This document shows positions 5,175 through 10,540 of a DNA stretch of 10,540 nt, piece after piece. Within the stretch, counting starts at the first letter, position 1. The number at the start of each line of letters is the position of its first letter. The notes under the pieces were generated by a model that saw only the letters and a program-made list of their open reading frames with translations, did not search any database and had not been told where the DNA came from. Origin of the DNA: an uncultured Lachnospiraceae bacterium (GTDB lineage: Bacteria; Bacillota; Clostridia; Lachnospirales; Lachnospiraceae); assembly GCA_958444395.1 (NCBI GenBank), contig CAUCOL010000027.1, positions 1-10,540 on the forward strand, in the 5' to 3' direction. The position numbers were made by a program, and so were the translations under genes.

Positions 5175-8100
5175 ATGAATATCAATGATATTGCAGGGAT
5201 GGGATCCTCGTTTACAAAGCGAAAGACCGCATTTGGAGCGAACTCCTTTCTGAGCATAGGACAAAAGGGACAGACAGTCGAGGGGACTGTTACAAAGGTG
5301 TCCGGAGAGATTTCCATCAACTTTAACGGCGTAGAGGTAGCAGTCTCTAAGTCGGCAGTACAGAATGCCAGGGAAGGCGAAACCAGAAAATTTAAAATCA
5401 TGGATGTGTCAAAAGATAGTATTGTACTGAAAGAAGTTGGAACGTTGACCGGCACGGGTACAGACCGGGTCATGGCAGGGACTTCCGTGAATAAGGACGC
5501 ATATACGTTTGCAGGCGTGCTGGAAGGCAGTGCAGCCGTATCCCAGGCGCAGCATGAGGCAGGACAGAATCTGTCCGTGCTGACCGGCGAAGATTATCGG
5601 ATATTGGAGAAAGAACAGGGCGATCTGGAGGAGTATAAACAGTCTATTCTGGATCGTGCGATTGAACACGGCAAAGAACAGAAGCAATCCAGAGAGCAGG
5701 CACAGGCGGCTTATAAGGCATCCCAGGAGGCATATCAGGAGGATATGGACAAGATGCAGGCGATGGGTTTCCTGGAGCAGAAGAATCCGCAGCAGATCGC
5801 ACAGATCTTGGAGGATGCAGATATACCGGCGACGCAGGAGAACATCCGGCGTGTGACCTCAGCTGTACAGATGGCGCAGACAGCGGGGCAGATTTCGGAT
5901 CAGACGAGAGTCTATCTGATTGAAAATGAGCTGGCACCGACGATCGAGAATCTATATCATGGTCAGTATTCCGGCAGCGATGCGGTGGATGCATCGGCAG
6001 CGGATGATAGTGCGTGGGAGACATTGATGCCTCAGATTCAGACCGTGCTGGAGCAGGCGGGGTTGACGGAGGAAGCAGACTGGCAGCATGCCAAATGGCT
6101 GTTTGCCAATGATCTTCCGGTTACCGTGCAGTCTTTGCAGACATTAGATACATTAGATCGTGTACAGCAGCAGAGTACGCCACAGGACGTGTGGCAGCAG
6201 ATATTGCAGGCGATGGCGACAGGCGTGGCACCGGAGCAGGCATCCCTGGATACGCAGCAGTTTGTGATCGCAAGAAATGTGATACAGGATTTTGCAGCAG
6301 TGACAAAGCAGGACATCCTGCAGGCAGTCAGACAGGCAGCAGGAAATGACATAACGCTGCAGATGTTAAAAAATGTGACGGATATGACACAGAGTGCATC
6401 AGCGCTGCAGAGTGACCCGGGGGATGTACAGGAGCAGATACCGGCAGGAGAGCGGGATCAGATCGCCGCAGAGTTCCGGACGGTGGCAGCCATGCAGGAT
6501 CCGGCTTCATCAGCGGAAGGAATATCCGGCGTGGACAGTGGGAAATTGATTGCAGAACGTGCGGTTACCGCCATGCGCCAGCTCGAAGAGATTCGTTTGA
6601 AGATGACAGTGCAGGCAGCAGTCCGGATGCAGGAGAAAGGCATTGATATAGAGGTCACGGGGCTTAGCAGGATCGTTGAACAGCTGCGTCAGCAGGAGAG
6701 AGCGTACCATGTGGAGATAGCAGGACTGCAGGGAACACAGGTAACGGAGGAACAGGCGGATCTTTTGGAGGAGACACTGCAGAAGACAGCCGATGTCCAA
6801 CAGGCTCCGGCAGCAGTACTGGGAGTCGGACTCCGGCAACAGCAGTTATTGACGATGAATGTGCTTCACCGGGCAGCGACCGGACTTACGAGACAGTATC
6901 AGCATCAGTTATATACGCAGGATTATGAGGCAGTAGGGACACAGGTTCGCTCCGATCTGGGGGATTCGATCCGGAAAGCCTTTGACGGGATTCCACAGAT
7001 GCTGGAAGAGATGGGGCTGGAGAATACAGAGGCAAATCAAAGAGCAGTCCGTATTCTTGGATATAACCGGATGGAGATTACAGAAGATTCGATCACATTG
7101 GTCAAGGAGCAGGATGCCAGAGTACAGTCCGTGATCGATCATATGAAACCATCTGTCGTACTGGAAATGATCCGGCGGGGGGAGAATCCACTGGATATGC
7201 CATTGGCGCAGCTGGAGGATAAACTGGTATCGATTGCAAAAGAAAAAGATATTACACAGGAAGAAAAATACAGTCGTTACCTGTGGCAGCTGGAGCGGGA
7301 TCAGGCGATCAGTGAGCAGGAACGGGACGGATATATCGGTATTTATCGATTGTTGAATAATATAGAAAACAGCGATGGTGCAGCGGTGGGAGCTGTTCTG
7401 GAAACAAAGCGGGAGATGACGCTTGGCAATCTTCTGACGGCAGTACGTACTGCTCGTCAGAAAGGGATCGATACAAAAGTGGATGACGGCTTTGGTGGTC
7501 TGACGCAGCTTGTCTTTCAGGGGAAAAGCATCGTACAGCAGATCGAACATGGCTTTGCAGGACAGGATGCAGATCCGGCGGTGACATATTATCAGCGGAT
7601 GGCGGAAGATACACTGGATCAGATGACACCGGAGGGAGTCAGGGTAGTTTCCGATGGAGAACTGGAGCAGATTCTGCATACGTCACTGGAGGCATTTCAT
7701 GAACAGATGCAGTCTGTAGAAGGGCAGTCAGAGCAGGAGGCAGCATATTATGAGAATGCCGCCGAACAGATGCGTGAAACAGCAGAATATGAGGAAGCCG
7801 CGCAGTATCTGGAACAGTTGGCGATACCGGATACGATCAGTAATGTGGCTGCGGCAGAGCAGCTGATCGGTCAGGGGCGTGATGTGATAAAAGAAGTCTA
7901 TGGACGAAAAGAACTTCTTTCATCGGAGGAGCAGAGAGAATCAGAAGGACTGCTCTTGGAACTGCCGGATGCGCTCGATGCGCCGGAGCAGTTACAGCAG
8001 CGGTTGCAGCAGGTGTCCGAATATATGGACAGGATTATTGACAGAGCATATCAGCAGACAGATCTTTCCTATGGACAGGCAGAACAGCTGAAGCTGTGGC

Positions 8101-8564
8101 GGAGAGGGATCCGTTTGCAGGGAAGCATGGCACATGCGCAGGACTATCAGATTCCGGTGCGTACCGGGGATACGATCACATCGTTACGTGTCACGTTCAC
8201 ACAGGGACAGGGTGACAGCGGAAAGGTACAGATCGCTATCCCGGATATGGGACAGGATATAGGAGATATTTCGATCGAGCTGAGGATGTCCGGAAAGGAA
8301 TTAAAGGGACTGGTTCTTTGCGATAACCGTCAGGGCGCGGAGTTTCTTGAAGAGGGAAAGGACACATTGACCCGACAGCTGGCAGGACAGGAGATTGAAG
8401 TAAAGAATCTGTCGTATGCAGTGGATGTAAAGCATCCATATGAATTGACAGGAAATGGCGGGACGCAGACCGTTACGACACAGAAGTTATACCAGGCGGC
8501 AAAAGCAGTCGTCTGTCACACGATAGAATGGATGCAGAGAAAAGGAGACGCATATGAGAATTAA
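5175..8564 (+). CDS. Giant FliK-like flagellar protein of unknown exact role
   Basis: This 1129-residue soluble protein has no signal peptide or membrane segment. The N-terminus (about 24-95) is a small beta-rich domain (QTVEGTVTKVSGEISINFNG, then VAVSKSAVQNAREGE). The middle is long, helical and rich in Gln and Glu, with a weakly repeated unit near residues 215-260, 296-330 and 614-660. Residues about 990-1082 resemble the FliK C-terminal (Flg_hook) core: LRVTF, a VQIAIPDMG strand, ISIELRMSGKELKGLVL, then a helix EGKDTLTRQLAGQEIEVKNLSYAV. Typical FliK proteins are about 400-600 residues, so this is roughly twice the size. It may match a Lachnospiraceae family filed as DUF6240 (from memory, unchecked). 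It is first in a sigma-28 operon, with a weak AAGGTG ribosome site at 5159-5164, and overlaps flagellin by 11 bp. A flagellar export or assembly role is likely; hook-length control is only one option. Confidence 0.7.
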   Translation: MNINDIAGMGSSFTKRKTAFGANSFLSIGQKGQTVEGTVTKVSGEISINFNGVEVAVSKSAVQNAREGETRKFKIMDVSKDSIVLKEVGTLTGTGTDRVMAGTSVNKDAYTFAGVLEGSAAVSQAQHEAGQNLSVLTGEDYRILEKEQGDLEEYKQSILDRAIEHGKEQKQSREQAQAAYKASQEAYQEDMDKMQAMGFLEQKNPQQIAQILEDADIPATQENIRRVTSAVQMAQTAGQISDQTRVYLIENELAPTIENLYHGQYSGSDAVDASAADDSAWETLMPQIQTVLEQAGLTEEADWQHAKWLFANDLPVTVQSLQTLDTLDRVQQQSTPQDVWQQILQAMATGVAPEQASLDTQQFVIARNVIQDFAAVTKQDILQAVRQAAGNDITLQMLKNVTDMTQSASALQSDPGDVQEQIPAGERDQIAAEFRTVAAMQDPASSAEGISGVDSGKLIAERAVTAMRQLEEIRLKMTVQAAVRMQEKGIDIEVTGLSRIVEQLRQQERAYHVEIAGLQGTQVTEEQADLLEETLQKTADVQQAPAAVLGVGLRQQQLLTMNVLHRAATGLTRQYQHQLYTQDYEAVGTQVRSDLGDSIRKAFDGIPQMLEEMGLENTEANQRAVRILGYNRMEITEDSITLVKEQDARVQSVIDHMKPSVVLEMIRRGENPLDMPLAQLEDKLVSIAKEKDITQEEKYSRYLWQLERDQAISEQERDGYIGIYRLLNNIENSDGAAVGAVLETKREMTLGNLLTAVRTARQKGIDTKVDDGFGGLTQLVFQGKSIVQQIEHGFAGQDADPAVTYYQRMAEDTLDQMTPEGVRVVSDGELEQILHTSLEAFHEQMQSVEGQSEQEAAYYENAAEQMRETAEYEEAAQYLEQLAIPDTISNVAAAEQLIGQGRDVIKEVYGRKELLSSEEQRESEGLLLELPDALDAPEQLQQRLQQVSEYMDRIIDRAYQQTDLSYGQAEQLKLWRRGIRLQGSMAHAQDYQIPVRTGDTITSLRVTFTQGQGDSGKVQIAIPDMGQDIGDISIELRMSGKELKGLVLCDNRQGAEFLEEGKDTLTRQLAGQEIEVKNLSYAVDVKHPYELTGNGGTQTVTTQKLYQAAKAVVCHTIEWMQRKGDAYEN
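8543..8547 (+). promoter_or_regulatory. Flagellin ribosome binding site inside the upstream gene
   Basis: AGGAG at 8543-8547 sits six bases before the flagellin ATG at 8554 and within the last codons of the preceding gene. It allows strong independent initiation, while the 11-bp overlap also allows coupling to translation of the upstream gene. Confidence 0.8.
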
Positions 8565-9912
8565 TCACAATATTTCAGCGCAGATGGCAAATGTAAATTT
8601 AAAAAAGACAGAGCGTAGAATGTCCTCCAGTCTGGAGAGACTGAGCTCCGGTTATAAGATCAACAAGGCAGCCGATGATTCGGCAGGACTGGCGATCACC
8701 AATAAAATGAGAACGCAGATCCGTGCTCTGGATCAGTCCTCCAGAAATGCATCTGACGGACAGTCGATCATTGAGACAGCAGAGGGGGCTATGTCAGAGG
8801 TAGAGAATATCCTGCAGCGTATTCGTGAACTGGCAGTACAGGCAGCCAATGATACATACAGTCTGGATGACCGTAAAGCGATCCAGTCCGAGGCGGACGA
8901 AATGATGGATGAGATCGACCGTATATCCCAGACAACAGAGTTTAATGGAAAGGCATTGCTGGACGGATCGGTGGCACGTACGATTTCCAGTAATAAAGCG
9001 GGAGTGACAGCGATGTCAGCTTCGATGTCAGTAGACGCAGGAACCTATAAGATCAATGTGGTGCAGGCTGCTAAGAAAGCAGAAGCTACCCTGAACTATA
9101 CGATACCGGCAACAGCAGATCAGGATTATTCCATACGGATCAACGATGTATCTATTAAGATTACATCGACGGATACGGATGATTCTATCTCCAAGAAAGT
9201 GGTTGATGCATGCGATGCAATGAACATTGATGTGATCGGCAGCGGTCAGGGAATGCGTCTGCAGACCAATACCTCCGGCAGTGCACAGAAGATAGAGATC
9301 CAGTATCCGACGGATAAGGAACCTACGGTATACAAAGGATCTGATGCACAGATCACATTTGGTGATGGCTTTGAAGATTCTGCAGCATATACGGCAGATG
9401 GTGATCTGGTCAATATTGTAGACAACAATGGATTTAAGATTCAGCTGGAGATCGGGGAAAATGCAGCCGGAGAGGTGACATTAGAAACATTTGATGCAGG
9501 ATATATGACGATTCAGATCGGAGCAAATGAGGGGCAGACACTGAACATGAATTTTGCAGAAGTTTCCTGCCTGAATCTTGGTCTGAAGGATTCTTCCGGT
9601 GTGGATAAGATCAATTATTGTACGCAGGATGGTGCGACTAATGCGATCAGCAAGCTGGATGAAGCGATCCAGGCAGTATCCTCTGCCCGTTCCACGCTGG
9701 GAGCTTACCAGAACCGACTGGAGAGTACGACTTCCAGTCTCGATCTGACCAGTCAGAATATCACAGAGGCAATGTCACGTATCAGTGATACTGATATGGC
9801 AGACGAGATGACAGAATATACACAGCGTGATGTGTTATCGCAGGCAGCAACATCCATGCTGGCACAGGCAAACAATCGTCCACAGCAGATCATGAGTCTG
9901 TTACAGAGTTAA
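8554..9912 (+). CDS. Flagellin, filament structural protein
   Basis: This 452-residue protein is the building block of the flagellar filament. The N-terminal D0/D1 part (1-140) opens with MRINHNISAQMAN and has LSSGYKINKAADDSAGLAI and RELAVQAANDT, the region that in known flagellins contacts TLR5. The C-terminal D1/D0 part (about 318-452) starts at IQIGANEGQT and ends ANNRPQQIMSLLQS, the normal flagellin end. The variable insert (about 141-317) contains a stretch like the flagellin hook IN motif of FliD and some flagellins (SIRINDVSIKI, then a helix and MRLQTNTSG). Three cysteines (220, 339, 356) are unusual for flagellin. It has no signal peptide, as expected for type III export. The start is set by AGGAG at 8543. 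It overlaps the preceding gene, and fliS follows 22 bases later with no terminator between. Confidence 0.97.
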   Translation: MRINHNISAQMANVNLKKTERRMSSSLERLSSGYKINKAADDSAGLAITNKMRTQIRALDQSSRNASDGQSIIETAEGAMSEVENILQRIRELAVQAANDTYSLDDRKAIQSEADEMMDEIDRISQTTEFNGKALLDGSVARTISSNKAGVTAMSASMSVDAGTYKINVVQAAKKAEATLNYTIPATADQDYSIRINDVSIKITSTDTDDSISKKVVDACDAMNIDVIGSGQGMRLQTNTSGSAQKIEIQYPTDKEPTVYKGSDAQITFGDGFEDSAAYTADGDLVNIVDNNGFKIQLEIGENAAGEVTLETFDAGYMTIQIGANEGQTLNMNFAEVSCLNLGLKDSSGVDKINYCTQDGATNAISKLDEAIQAVSSARSTLGAYQNRLESTTSSLDLTSQNITEAMSRISDTDMADEMTEYTQRDVLSQAATSMLAQANNRPQQIMSLLQS

Positions 9913-9934
9913 GGTAGGATAAAAGAGGTATCAT

Positions 9935-10414
9935 ATGGATCGTGAACAAAAAAAAGCATATGCAGCCAGAATCGCACAGGCAAACAGAACAGAACTGGTC
10001 GTAGTGATCTACGATCTGATGACGGATAGCATCCGTGATGCACAGAAAGCCCTGCAGAAGGAAAAGTGGGACGAGGCAAAGACAGAGCTGCAGCGGGCAC
10101 AGGGACTTCTGGCGGAGCTGCGTGGCAGTCTGGATCGTCAGTATGAGATATCCGGTAAGCTGGCATCGCTTTACCGCTATGTGAATGAGCAGCTGGTACA
10201 GTCTCTGGTCAAAAGAAAAGATGTAAACCTACACGCATGTCTGCGGGTGATTCAGGGGCTGCAGTCCTGCTTTACAGAGGTGGCAAAGCAGGATCATTCC
10301 GCACCGGTGATGGAGACGTCTTCTCAGGTGTACGCGGGTCTGACCTATACCAAAGGCAATCTGAATGAAATAGCCGTTGATGTAAAAAGCCAGGGACAGG
10401 ATTATCGGGTGTAA
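9935..10414 (+). CDS. FliS-like flagellin export chaperone
   Basis: This 159-residue all-helical protein fits FliS, the cytosolic chaperone that binds the C-terminal D0 region of flagellin, stops premature assembly and delivers it to the export gate. Visible family features are TELVVVIYDLMTDSIRDAQKAL in helix 1-2, LQRAQGLLAELRGSLD in the next helix, and the glycine-containing turn ISGKLASLYRYVNEQL, matching the FliS pattern of GxxIAxxLxxLYxYxxxxL. It is about 25-30 residues longer than typical FliS, with a C-terminal tail (about 125-159) ending QGQDYRV, and the usual MLYDGA motif is altered to IYDLMT. The ATG at 9935 has AGAGG six bases upstream. Its position directly after flagellin supports the call. 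Confidence 0.85.
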   Translation: MDREQKKAYAARIAQANRTELVVVIYDLMTDSIRDAQKALQKEKWDEAKTELQRAQGLLAELRGSLDRQYEISGKLASLYRYVNEQLVQSLVKRKDVNLHACLRVIQGLQSCFTEVAKQDHSAPVMETSSQVYAGLTYTKGNLNEIAVDVKSQGQDYRV

Positions 10415-10453
10415 GTCAGAGAAATCCGACATAGAATAAATAAGGAGCTTAGT

Positions 10454-10540
10454 ATGAAAAAACACACATTAGAGCAGCGAAGTGCCGGCGTATTGCTACC
10501 GATCAGCAGTCTTCCGGGAGCGTACGGGATCGGAACCCTG
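10454..10540 (+). CDS. malQ: 4-alpha-glucanotransferase (amylomaltase), 5' end only
   Basis: Only the first 29 codons are present; the gene runs off the right edge. They include RSAGVLLPISSLPGAYGIGTL, which matches the highly conserved MalQ/DisA-type opening (RSSGVLLPxxSLPGxYGIGxLG) of glycoside hydrolase family 77. The enzyme moves alpha-1,4-glucan segments between maltodextrins in starch and glycogen breakdown in the cytoplasm. AAGGAG (10442-10447) lies six bases before the ATG. It starts 39 bases after the fliS stop with no terminator or clear promoter in the gap, so it may be read from the flagellar operon. Confidence 0.85.
   Translation, partial: MKKHTLEQRSAGVLLPISSLPGAYGIGTL

Noticed and set aside
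6909..7679. 256-codon open frame on the minus strand
   Set aside because: It lies wholly inside the FliK-like gene, is rich in Cys, His, Phe and Ile as antisense frames often are, and shows no domain.

Overview
The window looks like chromosomal DNA from a motile, Gram-positive anaerobe of the Clostridia, most likely a Lachnospiraceae gut commensal (Roseburia / Eubacterium rectale / Lachnospira-like). The support is a secreted BspA-type repeat protein with a lysine-rich Ig-like N-terminus, a sigma-28-type flagellin locus with FliS, strong AGGAGG-like ribosome sites, and tandem malQ. This is inferred from protein character; no database search was possible.

Layout. Positions 1-296 hold no convincing gene: a rho-independent terminator for a gene lying off the left edge (159-188), then a terminator for the minus-strand gene that follows. 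At 297-605 (minus) is a small XRE-family repressor. It diverges from a large secreted protein gene at 833-4609 (start corrected from an upstream in-frame ATG at 818). The 227-bp divergent region carries a 26-bp palindrome between the two promoters, a good sigma-A promoter for the large gene, and a perfect 10-bp inverted repeat at the very start of its leader. The large protein has a signal peptide, an Ig-like domain, a ~250-residue Pro/Ser/Thr linker with 36-bp tandem repeats, and three modules of BspA-type 26-residue repeats.

A terminator region follows, then a single tRNA-Leu with anticodon AAG (4854-4937) with its own promoter and terminator. Next is a short spacer with a strong G.U-tolerant hairpin, then a sigma-28-type promoter (5085-5111).

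That promoter drives a late flagellar operon: a 1129-residue protein with FliK-like features (5175-8564), flagellin (8554-9912, overlapping the previous gene by 11 bp), and a FliS-like flagellin export chaperone (9935-10414). The window ends in the first 29 codons of malQ (4-alpha-glucanotransferase), 39 bp after fliS with no visible terminator between them.

The most interesting item is the giant FliK-like protein placed under a late (sigma-28) promoter and translationally overlapped with flagellin. Hook-length control is normally needed before sigma-28 genes are switched on, so a different job, perhaps in filament export or assembly, is plausible. That is inference.
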